Source of the DNA: DUPU01 sp050952465
GTDB lineage: Bacteria; Bacillota; Dehalobacteriia; Dehalobacteriales; Dehalobacteriaceae
Direction of reading: 5' to 3'
Length of the DNA: 64,000 bases
Assembly: GCA_050952465.1 (NCBI GenBank)
Contig: JBMNKZ010000014.1
Location: 186,001 to 250,000 of the forward strand
Shown: positions 52,714-62,203 of the stretch, one piece after another
Layout of the letters: each line of letters begins with the position of its first letter
How positions within the stretch are numbered: the first letter of the stretch is position 1
Notes under the pieces: generated by a model
Seen by the model: the letters and a program-made list of their open reading frames with translations, nothing else
What the model was told of the DNA's origin: nothing
The model's database searches: none
Position numbers and translations under genes: made by a program

Positions 52714-52941
52714 TTAGATGATTTCTACGCTTGCTTTTTTCCCTTCCTTGGTGGCCACCGCTTTGACAACAGTACGAATTGCTTTAGCAATTCGGCCTTG
52801 TTTCCCAATGACTTTTCCCATATCTTCCGGCGCCACTCTTAATTCCAACACAGTATGTCTGTCTTTTTCCTCAACCTCTACGGAAACTGCATCGGGATTC
52901 TCCACAAGGGATTTGGCTAAATATTCTACGAGTTCCCTCAT
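52714..52941 (-). CDS. khpA: KH-domain RNA-binding protein KhpA
   Basis: 75 aa, a single KH domain with the GxxG loop in GKVIGKQGRIAKAIRTVV. KhpA pairs with KhpB (Jag) as a small-RNA/mRNA chaperone involved in cell-size control in Firmicutes. Lies between rpsP and rimM as usual. Confidence 0.94.
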   Translation of the reverse strand: MRELVEYLAKSLVENPDAVSVEVEEKDRHTVLELRVAPEDMGKVIGKQGRIAKAIRTVVKAVATKEGKKASVEII

Positions 52942-52979
52942 TCTTCTTAATTCCCCCCAGTTTCATGGTTAGGACATGA

Positions 52980-53240
52980 TTATTTCTCAGCGAATTTTTT
53001 TAATAGACCCGCCTTTCTAAATAGTGCTTTCACTGTATCGGAAGGCGCAGCCCCCTCAGAAAGCCATTTTAAGGCTTTTTCTTCATTAATTTGATATTCT
53101 TCCGGCTGTTTGGTCGGATTGTAAAAACCTATCTCCTCAATGAAACGACCATCTCTAGGTGAGCGGGAATCTGCCACCACTACTCTGTAAAACGGAGCTT
53201 TTTTCGCGCCCATTCTTTTTAATCTGATTTTAGTTGCCAA
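52980..53240 (-). CDS. rpsP: 30S ribosomal protein S16
   Basis: 86 aa, TKIRLKRMGAKKAPFYRVVV and DGRFIEEIGFYNP are diagnostic. AGGAGG 6 nt before the ATG. Follows ffh by 37 nt. Confidence 0.97.
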   Translation of the reverse strand: MATKIRLKRMGAKKAPFYRVVVADSRSPRDGRFIEEIGFYNPTKQPEEYQINEEKALKWLSEGAAPSDTVKALFRKAGLLKKFAEK

Positions 53241-53277
53241 TGTTTCTCACCTCCTTTAAAAAATTTCAAGCAAATTT

Positions 53278-54633
53278 TTACATAAAGGGCAGTTTAAAAG
53301 GCATTCTACCCTTTTTACCCTTTTTCATCATGGCACTGCCGCCAAATTGCTTCAAGAGTTTTTTAGTATCCATGAACTGCTTAATAAGTTTATTTAAGTC
53401 CTGTACCTTTGTGCCGCTGCCTTTGGCAATTCTTTGCTTTCTGCTGCCATTGATAATTTCCGGGTGCCTGCGTTCCTGGGGTGTCATGGATTGAATCATG
53501 GCCTCAATCTTGACAAATTCCTTTTCATCCACTTGCAGGTCTTTTAACTTTTTATTGGCACCGACACCGGGTATCATACTAATCAAATCCTGAAAAGAAC
53601 CCATTTTTTTGAATTGCTGCAATTGATCCAAAAAATCCTCGAAAGTGAATTCCGCCTTACGCATCTTTTCTTCCATTTCTTTGGCTTTTTTGGCATCGAA
53701 ATTAATTTGGGCTTTTTCAATGAGGGTTAGAACATCACCCATGCCTAATATCCGAGAAGCCATTCTATCAGGATGGAATGGTTCTAATGCGTCCAGCTTT
53801 TCCCCCATGCCTACAAACTTAATGGGCCTACCGGTAACAGATTTTACGGAAAGAGCAGCTCCGCCTCTGGTATCCCCATCCAATTTCGTCAGTATTACCC
53901 CGTCAATACCCAGTTCATTATTAAAAGATTCGGCCACATTCACCGCATCCTGCCCGGTCATAGCATCAACCACGAGAAGAATCTCATGGGGTTTAACGGC
54001 AGATTTGATGTTTTTTAATTCGTCCATTAATTCCGCATTAATATGAAGGCGTCCGGCCGTATCAATAATCACCAAGTCGTTTCCTTTTGCCGTTGCCTGC
54101 TCCATGGATTTCTTGGCAATATCCACCGGGCTTACTTCTGTTCCCAGGCTAAACACAGGAATCCCCAATTGTTCACCTAATACCTGGAGCTGTTTCACCG
54201 CTGCGGGACGGTAAACATCTCCTGCAACCAGAAGAGGCTGCCTTCCCTGCTTTTTAAAGTAATTGGCAAGTTTCCCTCCGCTGGTGGTCTTCCCTGCCCC
54301 CTGCAAGCCCACCAACATCACTACAGTAGGCGGCTTAGAGGAAATAGCAATTTTCGATTGGCTACTGCCCATTAAGGTGGTTAATTCTTCATGAACAATT
54401 TTTACTACATGCTGCCCCGGAGTCAAGCTTTCTAATACTTCTTGACCGATAGCTCTTTCCTTAACTCTAGCAATAAAGTCTTTTACCACCTTAAAGTTAA
54501 CGTCCGCCTCCAAAAGGGCCACGCGGATTTCCCGCATAGCTTCAGTGACATCTTTTTCCGTCAGCTTCCCTTTGTTTTTTAGTTTTTTAAAGGTTTCTTG
54601 CAGTTTTTCCGCTAAAGAACTAAATACAGCCAT
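53278..54633 (-). CDS. ffh: Signal recognition particle protein Ffh
   Basis: 451-aa SRP54. N domain (1-85), G domain with GLQGAGKTTSGGKLANYF, DTAGRLHINAELM and TKLDGDTRGGAAL, and a Met-rich M domain (about 300-451) ending GGSAMMKKGKKGR. Delivers nascent membrane proteins to FtsY/SecYEG. ylxM precedes it by 8 nt. Confidence 0.97.
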   Translation of the reverse strand: MAVFSSLAEKLQETFKKLKNKGKLTEKDVTEAMREIRVALLEADVNFKVVKDFIARVKERAIGQEVLESLTPGQHVVKIVHEELTTLMGSSQSKIAISSKPPTVVMLVGLQGAGKTTSGGKLANYFKKQGRQPLLVAGDVYRPAAVKQLQVLGEQLGIPVFSLGTEVSPVDIAKKSMEQATAKGNDLVIIDTAGRLHINAELMDELKNIKSAVKPHEILLVVDAMTGQDAVNVAESFNNELGIDGVILTKLDGDTRGGAALSVKSVTGRPIKFVGMGEKLDALEPFHPDRMASRILGMGDVLTLIEKAQINFDAKKAKEMEEKMRKAEFTFEDFLDQLQQFKKMGSFQDLISMIPGVGANKKLKDLQVDEKEFVKIEAMIQSMTPQERRHPEIINGSRKQRIAKGSGTKVQDLNKLIKQFMDTKKLLKQFGGSAMMKKGKKGRMPFKLPFM

Positions 54634-54641
54634 GCTAAAAC

Positions 54642-55001
54642 CTACTTTCTTTCCAGCTCATTTATTTCCTGGATGATTTCAGATATCCGATCAAGCAACT
54701 TCAAATCCTTTGTTTTTTGGGCCAAGGAAACTAAATCTCTAATATAAGCGATTTTCCTGTTCTGCTCCGTAAACTTATCCACCAACCGTAATTTTGCTTC
54801 GTAACCCTCAAGTATCTTTTCAGTCCTTTTTAAAAGGTCATAAACAGCTTGACGGCTGATCTCACATTCCTCGGCAATCTCCGATAAGGATAGATCATCA
54901 GCATAAAACATTTCCATTATTTCTTGCTGCTTCTTTGTCAATAACTGACCATAAAAATCAAACAACATGGCCATGCGGGCTAATTTTTCTATTTCGGTCA
55001 T
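54642..55001 (-). CDS. ylxM: YlxM (UPF0122) HTH protein
   Basis: 119 aa with a sigma-70 region-4-like helix-turn-helix (LSEIAEECEISRQAVYDLLK). YlxM-type proteins stimulate SRP GTPase cycling in streptococci and nearly always precede ffh, as here. Confidence 0.93.
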   Translation of the reverse strand: MTEIEKLARMAMLFDFYGQLLTKKQQEIMEMFYADDLSLSEIAEECEISRQAVYDLLKRTEKILEGYEAKLRLVDKFTEQNRKIAYIRDLVSLAQKTKDLKLLDRISEIIQEINELERK

Positions 55002-55072
55002 AACTACACCCGCCTGTTAAGTAATTTTACTTTACACATTCTAAAGGATAAATAGCCCTTTGTCAAGCGTAA

Positions 55073-55108
55073 TAAGGGACGACTATTTTTCCAGAAAAAG
55101 CCGTCCCT
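55073..55108. terminator. Hairpin between cfa and ylxM
   Basis: AAGGGACG pairs with CGTCCCTT across a loop that can itself pair (TTTTTCC/GGAAAAA). It is about 70 nt past the cfa stop. It resembles the GGGACG hairpin at 16651-16674. Confidence 0.55.
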
Positions 55109-55178
55109 TAAACTCCCCTTAAGATCTATATTGTACTATATTGCTTTATTTAAGAAGAGGTAATCTGAAAACTGTTGG

Positions 55179-56363
55179 CTATTGATAAAGAAATGACCTG
55201 GTCATTTCTAAGTTATTGTTTAAACCTTTTGAAAAAAGTATCTGATGAATATTTAGCCCTGATGCCCGAAATGAAGCGGCACATGAATTTAAATATAAAC
55301 GCCACATGCGTACAAAGCGTTCGCCATATTTTTCCCGAATCAGATCAACATGCTTTTCAAAATTCTTTGCCCAACAATCAAGAGTTTGGGCATAATGCAA
55401 GCGTAAACTTTCCACATCCAGCAGGTGGAAATCGTAATCCGGAAGAAGTCCAATTAATTCTCGAATTGAGGGAATGTAGCCCCCAGGAAATATATATTTT
55501 AAAATCCACTTATTACATGGCCCTTCAATCAGCCCGGTAATGCTGTGCAGTAAAGATACTCCTTGAGGAACTAAGAGCTTCTCTACTGCAGAAAAATACT
55601 TGGGCAGATTAACATGCCCTACATGTTCCACCATACCCACACTTACCACCTTATCGAATTTTTCACCGCTTTTTGCTAAATCACGATAATCCATAAGACG
55701 CACATCCACTTGCCCAGTTAAACCTAGTTCTTCTATGGTTTCTTTGGTCTTTCGATACTGTTCCTGACTTAGAGTAATGCCTACCGCCTCTACTCCATAC
55801 TGCTTTGCAGCTCGGATAATCAACCAACCCCAGCCGCTTCCGATATCTAAAAGTCTTTCTCCAGAACGAATCTGGAGTTTTTTCAAAATGTAGTCAATTT
55901 TATTTAGCTGTGCCTGATACAAGGAATCTTGGGAAGTAGTAAAATACCCACAGGAGTAGCTCATGGTCTCATCTAACCACAACCCATAGAAATCATTTCC
56001 CAAGTCATAATGGTGTTGAATGTCTTTCTCCTGCTGTTTGAGGGATGTTCCTCTCTTAGGACGAAATAGCCCTTTCACCTCTTTAAAAGCCTTCTTCTTA
56101 AATAAGGAACTGCCTGCCTGATAAGCTGCTTCGATTATCTTCTGCAGATCACCTTCAAAATCAATAACCCCATCCATATAAGCCTCACCAAAGGCCAAGG
56201 ATACATCATTTAAAATCTTATTTTCTGGAATTTTGTCATGGAAAATAATTTTAAACTCCGGTTCTCCCTGCCCGTATTTTTCCTCTTTTCCGTCCCAATA
56301 ACGGACAATATAAGGGGTCTTCTGCATCGTTTGGAAAAAGTTATGGAAAAGCTTCTTTTCCAT
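55179..56363 (-). CDS. cfa: Cyclopropane-fatty-acyl-phospholipid synthase
   Basis: 394 aa; adds a methylene group from SAM to unsaturated acyl chains in membrane lipids. Key motifs: HHYDLGNDFYGLWLDETMSY, CGYFTTSQDSLYQAQLNKID, LLDIGSGWGWLIIRAA (SAM loop), VSVGMVEHVGHVNL and FPGGYIPSIRELI. Start choice is open: ATG at 56363 (AGGTGG 8 nt upstream) or GTG at 56375 (GGAGG 4 nt upstream). Monocistronic. Confidence 0.93.
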   Translation of the reverse strand: MEKKLFHNFFQTMQKTPYIVRYWDGKEEKYGQGEPEFKIIFHDKIPENKILNDVSLAFGEAYMDGVIDFEGDLQKIIEAAYQAGSSLFKKKAFKEVKGLFRPKRGTSLKQQEKDIQHHYDLGNDFYGLWLDETMSYSCGYFTTSQDSLYQAQLNKIDYILKKLQIRSGERLLDIGSGWGWLIIRAAKQYGVEAVGITLSQEQYRKTKETIEELGLTGQVDVRLMDYRDLAKSGEKFDKVVSVGMVEHVGHVNLPKYFSAVEKLLVPQGVSLLHSITGLIEGPCNKWILKYIFPGGYIPSIRELIGLLPDYDFHLLDVESLRLHYAQTLDCWAKNFEKHVDLIREKYGERFVRMWRLYLNSCAASFRASGLNIHQILFSKGLNNNLEMTRSFLYQ

Positions 56364-56577
56364 AAAAATCGCCACCTATCCTCCATTAATATAATTTTCC
56401 TATAATAATTATAAAACCGTGAGTAAAATATTTCCAACTGCTTATTCCCCATTTATTACAATAATTTATGAAATTACACTATTGTTTTTGATTTTACCTA
56501 TAAATTTATAACTTTTCTGCTACATGCTCCTATTTCTGTCCCATAAACAGCATTCTTTGCTCGAAAAATAATGATGA

Positions 56578-58767
56578 CTAACCGGTAAATTGGCTGTAGT
56601 AAAGTTCGGCATAGAAACCGCCTTTATTAAGCAGTTCCTGATGGTTGCCCATTTCAATAATTTTTCCTTTGTTCATTACCAGAATCTTTTCCGCATCCCG
56701 GATAGTTGAGAGTCTATGGGCAATTACAAAGCTTGTTCTTCCTTTCATCAAATTAGCCATCCCTCTTTGAATTAGCAACTCTGTCCTGGTATCAACACTG
56801 CTGGTGGCTTCATCAAGAATCAGAATCGTGGGGTCAGCCAAGACAGCCCGGGCAATGGTTAAAAGCTGCTTTTGGCCTTGAGAAATATTGGTGGCCTCCT
56901 CATTTAGCACAGTATCATAACCCTCAGGAAGAGTTCTGATAAAATGGTCTGCATAGGCCGCTTTTGCTGCCTGAACTATTTCTTCTTGAGTTGCTCCTTC
57001 TTTGCCATAAGCAATATTATCCTTGATGGTTCCATTGAAAAGCCATGTGTCCTGAAGTACCATACCAAACATTTTGCGTAATTCGCTTCGTTTAATTTCT
57101 TTAATATCAATGCCATCGATCAAGATTCTGCCTGTTTTAATTTCATAGAAACGCATCAGCAGGTTAACGAGAGTAGTTTTCCCCGCCCCGGTGGGACCTA
57201 CAATAGCAATAGTCTGCCCCGGTTTAACCTCCAAGTTCATATCCTCAATCAACGGAACATCCTCTTCATAACGAAAATCTACCTGTTCAAATCTAACGCC
57301 GCCTTTAGGAAATGAAATAAACTTTGCTGAAGGGCTATCCGGCACTTCTTCTTTTTCATCCAGTACCTCAAATACTCGTTCAGCACAAGCCACTGTAGAT
57401 TGAATTATATTAGCAATGTTTGCAGTCTGAATAATTGGGTGAGTAAATGACCTGGAATACTGAATAAAAGCCAAAATATCCCCCAGCCCCAAAATATTCC
57501 TAGTAATCCAGATTCCCCCCACAATACTGATGCCGACATATCCTAAATTACTGATAAAACTCAATAGCGGAAACATAATACCTGAAACAAATTGGGCTTT
57601 CCATCCGGCACTATTCAAGCGATCATTAATATGGGCAAATTTCTCAATAGCATCTTTTTCCCGACCAAAGGCCTTTACGATTTTATGTCCGGTATAGACT
57701 TCTTCTACATGGCCGCTTAAATCCCCCAACTCTTTTTGCTGGGCAGCAAAATACTTTTGGGATTTTCGCGCAACCATCGCGGTGGTAACAATATATAAAG
57801 GAAGGGTGGCAAGTATAATTAAAGTAAGTATGGGGCTGATAGTAAGCATCATAATAATATAGCCGATAATTGTGATCACTGATGTAATAATCTGAGTTAA
57901 ACTTTGCTGCAAAGTGCCAGCAATAGTATCAATATCATTGGTCATCCGGCTCAATATATCACCATGAGGATGCTTATCGAAATATTTTAACGGCAGCCTG
58001 TTAAGTTTTATATCTACTTCCCTTCTCATGTTACGCACGGTTTCTTGCGCTACCCCGGACATGACCAAACCCATAATCAAATTAAATAAAGCACTGATGA
58101 CATACATCCCTAAAAGTATTAAAACAATCTGCCCAATATAATGAAAGTCATATTCACCATTAGTTTCTCTGATAGCTCTGATTGTCCCGTTAATTTGCTC
58201 CTCAGTAAATTGAATATTTTGCCTGGCACTTTGGGTATCACTTCCTTCGGGCATTTTTCCCACCAAATCAACCATCTTCCGGGCAATTTCCGCCTTTTCA
58301 TCAGCATCTTTCACTTCACTTAGCAGAGGAAGTTTTGAAATCTCCTCCATGTTCTTCCTTAATTCCGGATTTAATGGTTGTTGATTCTGCAATTCTTGAC
58401 TGTCAAGAGCGTTCGAATCTTTTTCTATTTGTTCCAAATGTTTCACTATCTCTTCATGAATCTTAATTTGTGCCTCAGCTAAACTATTTAGCATCATTTT
58501 GGCCATATAACTGTCCTGCAGTTTGTTCATGGCTTTAGCGGTTATTTTAGGAGCAGCGATGGTAAATGTTGTGCTTAAAACAGCAAAGATCAGGACAATA
58601 ATTAAATTAACTCTGTGAGGTTTTAAATATCTGACCAGCCTTTTTAAACTTCCCTTAAAATCCTTGGCTTTTTCCACCGGTCTTCCAAAATGGCCTCCTC
58701 CCGGCCCGAAACCTCTGCTATCTTTTGGTCTAGGATTATTTTTTAGATTTCTATCATCGTCACTCAT
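56578..58767 (-). CDS. ABC exporter half, catalytic NBD (YheH/MdlB-like)
   Basis: 729 aa from ATG at 58767 (GGAGG 7 nt upstream). A charged, Gly/Pro-rich head (1-50) precedes TM1; a large mostly extracytoplasmic insert of about 140 residues, rich in Glu/Gln, lies between TM1 and TM2 (about 85-225). The NBD has Walker A VGPTGAGKTTLVNLL, signature NISQGQKQLLTIARA, Walker B LILDEATSSVD with catalytic Glu, and H-loop IAHRLST. It overlaps the partner gene by 4 nt, so they form a heterodimeric exporter of the BmrCD type; substrate unknown. Confidence 0.92.
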   Translation of the reverse strand: MSDDDRNLKNNPRPKDSRGFGPGGGHFGRPVEKAKDFKGSLKRLVRYLKPHRVNLIIVLIFAVLSTTFTIAAPKITAKAMNKLQDSYMAKMMLNSLAEAQIKIHEEIVKHLEQIEKDSNALDSQELQNQQPLNPELRKNMEEISKLPLLSEVKDADEKAEIARKMVDLVGKMPEGSDTQSARQNIQFTEEQINGTIRAIRETNGEYDFHYIGQIVLILLGMYVISALFNLIMGLVMSGVAQETVRNMRREVDIKLNRLPLKYFDKHPHGDILSRMTNDIDTIAGTLQQSLTQIITSVITIIGYIIMMLTISPILTLIILATLPLYIVTTAMVARKSQKYFAAQQKELGDLSGHVEEVYTGHKIVKAFGREKDAIEKFAHINDRLNSAGWKAQFVSGIMFPLLSFISNLGYVGISIVGGIWITRNILGLGDILAFIQYSRSFTHPIIQTANIANIIQSTVACAERVFEVLDEKEEVPDSPSAKFISFPKGGVRFEQVDFRYEEDVPLIEDMNLEVKPGQTIAIVGPTGAGKTTLVNLLMRFYEIKTGRILIDGIDIKEIKRSELRKMFGMVLQDTWLFNGTIKDNIAYGKEGATQEEIVQAAKAAYADHFIRTLPEGYDTVLNEEATNISQGQKQLLTIARAVLADPTILILDEATSSVDTRTELLIQRGMANLMKGRTSFVIAHRLSTIRDAEKILVMNKGKIIEMGNHQELLNKGGFYAELYYSQFTG

Positions 58768-60491
58768 GCCAGTTCCTCCCCCGCCAGCTGAGATGAGACA
58801 ATTTCCCGGTAAACCCGGCAAGTTTTTAGAAGTTCCTGATGGGTCCCGGCACCGGCAATTCTTCCTTCGTCCAGTACAATAATTCTGTCTGCATCCTTCA
58901 CCGTACCGACCCTTTGAGCCACTATGATCATCGTTGCATCAGTGATTTCCTTTTTCAAAGCAGCACGTAAACGGGAATCGGTTTTATAGTCGAGTGCGGA
59001 AAAACTATCGTCAAAAATATATATATCTGGTTTTCTTACCAATGCCCGGGCTATAGAAAGACGTTGTTTCTGTCCCCCGGAGAGATTTGTCCCCCCTTGA
59101 GCAATTTGATGCTGATAACCCCCGTCCAGATTCTCAATAAATTCAGATGCCTGGGCTACTTCTGCGGCATGTTTAATCTCTTCTTCCCCAGCATCTTCAT
59201 GACCGAATTTAATATTTTCGGCAATAGAGCCGGAAAACAAAACTGCTTTTTGGGGCACAAAACCAATTTTCCGCCGTAAACCCTCTTGAGACATCTCCCG
59301 TACATCTACCCCGTCAATTAAAATACTTCCCTTGTCCACATCAAAAAAACGGGGGATGAGATTAATTAAAGTTGATTTCCCGGAACCGGTCCCTCCGATA
59401 ATAGCTATTACCTCTCCGGGATGCGCTTCAAAAGATATATCCTTTAAAACCGGTTCTTCTGCTCCGGGATAACTGAACGTGACGCTATTAAACTCCACAT
59501 AACCTCCTTTAGCAGAAACATCCTTTGTTACTTCCGAATCAATAATTCCCGGAACCGTATCCAAGATTTCATTTATTCTTACGGCAGCAGCCTGAGCTCG
59601 GGGAACCATAATAAACATCATAGCCAACATCAACAGGGAAAACATAATTTGCATAGCATACTGGGTAAAGGCAGTTAAGGCACCTAAATCCATATTTCCC
59701 TGACTGATGCGGATGCCGCCAAACCAAAGGACAGACAGAGCAGTGATATTCATGACCAGCATGATGCTGGGCATCATAAATGCCATAATTCGGTTGACTT
59801 TGATATAGTTATTTGTCAAATCTGCATTGGCATCATCAAAACGCTTCGTTTCACGCTCCACCGTATTAAAAGCCCGGATTACCCGAATGCCGGTGAGTTT
59901 TTCCCTTAAGACAAGATTAATTCGATCAATCTTTACTTGCACCAATTTAAAAAGAGGAATCATCTTTGAGGCAATTAAAGCAATCACCAGGCCCAGGACA
60001 GGAATGGCTACAGCCAGTACCCAAGTAAGTTCCCGATCCTTTTGTAAAGCTAAAATAATCCCGCCTATCGCCATCATAGGCGCACTGACCATCAAGCGCA
60101 TAATCATGATGGTTACCATTTGAATTTGGTTAATATCGTTAGTAGTTCTGGTGATCAAAGTCGCGGTGCCAATTTTGTTAAACTCATGTAAGGAGTAGCT
60201 CTCCACCCTCTTAAATACCTTGTCCCGAAGAATGGTACCAAGACCAACGGCAGTTCTTGCCGAGAGAAAACTGGCAATAATAGCAGAAATCCCTGCCCCT
60301 CCTGCCACAAGAAGCATTAAACTACCTATCTCTATAATCTTTTCCGTATTACCCTGCATAACCCCATCATTAATCATATCCGCCATCAATGTGGGAAGAT
60401 ATAGATCACCTAGTGTTTGTAAAAATACAAACACCAGTACCCCTACAACCATAACGCTATAGGGTTCTAAGAATTTATATAACTTGAGCAT
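58764..60491 (-). CDS. ABC exporter half, degenerate NBD (YheI/MdlA-like)
   Basis: 575 aa with six helices (about 10-300) and an NBD with Walker A IGGTGSGKSTLIN and signature NLSGGQKQRLSIARA. Walker B ends IFDDSFSALD, with Asp in place of the catalytic Glu, and the switch His is Gln (VAQRVGTV). This half therefore carries the non-hydrolysing site, the usual split in heterodimeric exporters. First gene of the pair. Confidence 0.92.
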   Translation of the reverse strand: MLKLYKFLEPYSVMVVGVLVFVFLQTLGDLYLPTLMADMINDGVMQGNTEKIIEIGSLMLLVAGGAGISAIIASFLSARTAVGLGTILRDKVFKRVESYSLHEFNKIGTATLITRTTNDINQIQMVTIMIMRLMVSAPMMAIGGIILALQKDRELTWVLAVAIPVLGLVIALIASKMIPLFKLVQVKIDRINLVLREKLTGIRVIRAFNTVERETKRFDDANADLTNNYIKVNRIMAFMMPSIMLVMNITALSVLWFGGIRISQGNMDLGALTAFTQYAMQIMFSLLMLAMMFIMVPRAQAAAVRINEILDTVPGIIDSEVTKDVSAKGGYVEFNSVTFSYPGAEEPVLKDISFEAHPGEVIAIIGGTGSGKSTLINLIPRFFDVDKGSILIDGVDVREMSQEGLRRKIGFVPQKAVLFSGSIAENIKFGHEDAGEEEIKHAAEVAQASEFIENLDGGYQHQIAQGGTNLSGGQKQRLSIARALVRKPDIYIFDDSFSALDYKTDSRLRAALKKEITDATMIIVAQRVGTVKDADRIIVLDEGRIAGAGTHQELLKTCRVYREIVSSQLAGEELA

Positions 60492-60925
60492 ATATATCCT
60501 CCATAAAGTAGTGCATCTTGCAAAGCCATAATTTCTGATAAATAGATTAATAGTTCAAGAGTATTGTTCGATAAAAACCGGCCTTTTTTGCCGTTTTACA
60601 CAATGAAGAGCATCTTCAAAAACAGCAACCTCTTTCGGTTCGCACCCAAATCTCTCGGCTGGGACACCTTAATCTCCATTACAAGAACACCCCTTTAGCT
60701 CCAGCAGAATTTTGGCACATTACTTATTATAATCTAATTCTGATTATTATGCGTCAGATGCGATTTTCCTTTATATTTCCCAGTTATTTTATCGAACATT
60801 CCAGGTTAAACCCCTAACTCCTTTCAAAAAAATTCAATATGGTAATTTTCGACATTATTCCCGAAGGATAATTATCATTAACGTCAAATACAACTATCTT
60901 ATGACGTTATTTGGAGGTAAATGTT
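60492..60925. other. Gene-free stretch before the stressosome operon
   Basis: 434 bp. Holds a decayed HAD phosphatase fragment on the minus strand (60555-60668) and, just before rsbR, the inverted repeat AACGTCA/TGACGTT (60880-60886 with 60902-60908). The rsbR promoter must lie here; no clear -35/-10 was seen. Confidence 0.6.
60555..60668 (-). pseudogene. Fragment of a HAD-superfamily phosphatase
   Basis: A 37-residue readable frame GVPAERFGCEPKEVAVFEDA followed by LHCVKRQKR contains the HAD motif IV region (VFEDALHxV) seen near the C-terminus of beta-phosphoglucomutase-like enzymes. There is a stop just upstream and no start, so only a relic remains. Confidence 0.55.
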
Positions 60926-61780
60926 ATGGAAAACACAAACAATTCATTTTTAATGCCAAGTAATAACGAGCTGCTGCACGAACTGGTGGCTCATTTTCGA
61001 ACCAACAGTGATCCCTTACGCCAGCAATGGGTAGAGCAAATGACTTTAAAAGACTTAGTGGCAGGTTTAACTCCGGATGAACTCCAAAATGAGTCCAGCA
61101 CTATCTATGATACCTGTATCGACTGCTTGGAAACAGGCAAGTATCATGCCGCGCAAACCTATGCTAACATGCTGGCGGAACGTGGTGTCTTGCATGGAAT
61201 GACCACCGAGCAAATCATCGGGGGATTTCTTACTCTGCGTGATATATACGGAAGAAGCCTATTTGAGCGTTATCAACAGGACATAGAAAGGCTGTCGGCG
61301 GCATTAGACATATATGAACCTGTAGCTAATAAGATTCTTTCTATTGTTGCCCTGGCCTTTATCGAAGAACGTGAGAATGTGGTTCGCCAGCAGGAAGAAG
61401 CTATTCGTGAACTTTCCACTCCGGTGCTGCAGCTAAAACAGGGCCTCTTGATTCTTCCTATTATCGGTGTACTAGATACTCACCGAACACGGCAGTTAAC
61501 TGAGCAATTGCTTTTTGCTATCCGAGCCAACCGCGCTAAAGTAGTTGTTATGGATATAACCGGTGTTCCCAATGTGGATTCTAAAGTTGCCAATCATTTG
61601 GTACTAACAGTGGAGGCTTCTCGCCTTCTGGGGGCTAACGTGGTTGTCACAGGTGTTTCCCCGGAGATAGCCCAAACCCTGGTAACCTTGGGCATAGACT
61701 TAAGCAGATTAAACACTGTAGGAGATCTTCAAGGCGGTATTGAAGAAGCCGACCGACTACTCAGCTATAAAACTGTTTAA
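60926..61780 (+). CDS. rsbR: RsbR-type stressosome scaffold protein (STAS)
   Basis: 284 aa from ATG at 60926 (GGAGG 8 nt upstream). The N-terminal helical sensor part (about 1-160) is of the RsbR/RsbRD type, without a recognisable heme or flavin site. The C-terminal STAS domain (about 170-280) has MDITGVPNVDSKVANHL and VSPEIAQTLVTLGIDL. The Thr of the second phospho-site (Bacillus T205) is kept; at the first (T171) Ser stands in place of Thr. First gene of the module rsbR-S-T-X-kinase. Confidence 0.93.
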   Translation: MENTNNSFLMPSNNELLHELVAHFRTNSDPLRQQWVEQMTLKDLVAGLTPDELQNESSTIYDTCIDCLETGKYHAAQTYANMLAERGVLHGMTTEQIIGGFLTLRDIYGRSLFERYQQDIERLSAALDIYEPVANKILSIVALAFIEERENVVRQQEEAIRELSTPVLQLKQGLLILPIIGVLDTHRTRQLTEQLLFAIRANRAKVVVMDITGVPNVDSKVANHLVLTVEASRLLGANVVVTGVSPEIAQTLVTLGIDLSRLNTVGDLQGGIEEADRLLSYKTV

Positions 61781-61825
61781 TTTATGAAAATTACAATATA
61801 TGTAATTCAATAAGGTGGAATAAAG

Positions 61826-62203
61826 ATGAAGGTACCAATACTCAAACTAAATGACTATCTAATTGCTTCTGTTCAATCAATTTTGACTGATACCGACTTC
61901 TTGCACCTGCGGGACGACTTAGCAGAACAGGTGAGCAGATTTCGTTCTCGAGGGGTGATCATAGATGTAACAGTTCTGGATGTAATGGATTCCTTTGCTG
62001 TCCGTACCCTACGCGCTATCGCCCACATTACCAAATTGCGTGGAGCGGAAACAGTTATTGTAGGCATTCAGCCCGAAGTTGCTTTTGCCATGGCCCAGTT
62101 GGGCTTAACCTTGGTAGGCATATCAACTGCCCTGGATCTAGAAGAAGGTCTATCCTATCTAGATCAAATGACGAAAGGAATGTACGACAATAATGACAGA
62201 TGA
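61826..62203 (+). CDS. rsbS: RsbS-type STAS protein of the stressosome
   Basis: 125 aa, a single STAS domain. VTVLDVMDSFAVRTLRAIAH keeps the Ser phosphorylated by RsbT (Bacillus S59). RsbS and RsbR form the stressosome core that holds RsbT. Its end overlaps the rsbT start by 11 nt. Confidence 0.94.
   Translation: MKVPILKLNDYLIASVQSILTDTDFLHLRDDLAEQVSRFRSRGVIIDVTVLDVMDSFAVRTLRAIAHITKLRGAETVIVGIQPEVAFAMAQLGLTLVGISTALDLEEGLSYLDQMTKGMYDNNDR

Noticed and set aside
55175..55540. 121-aa plus-strand frame
   Set aside because: Lies antisense to cfa, whose motifs are intact.
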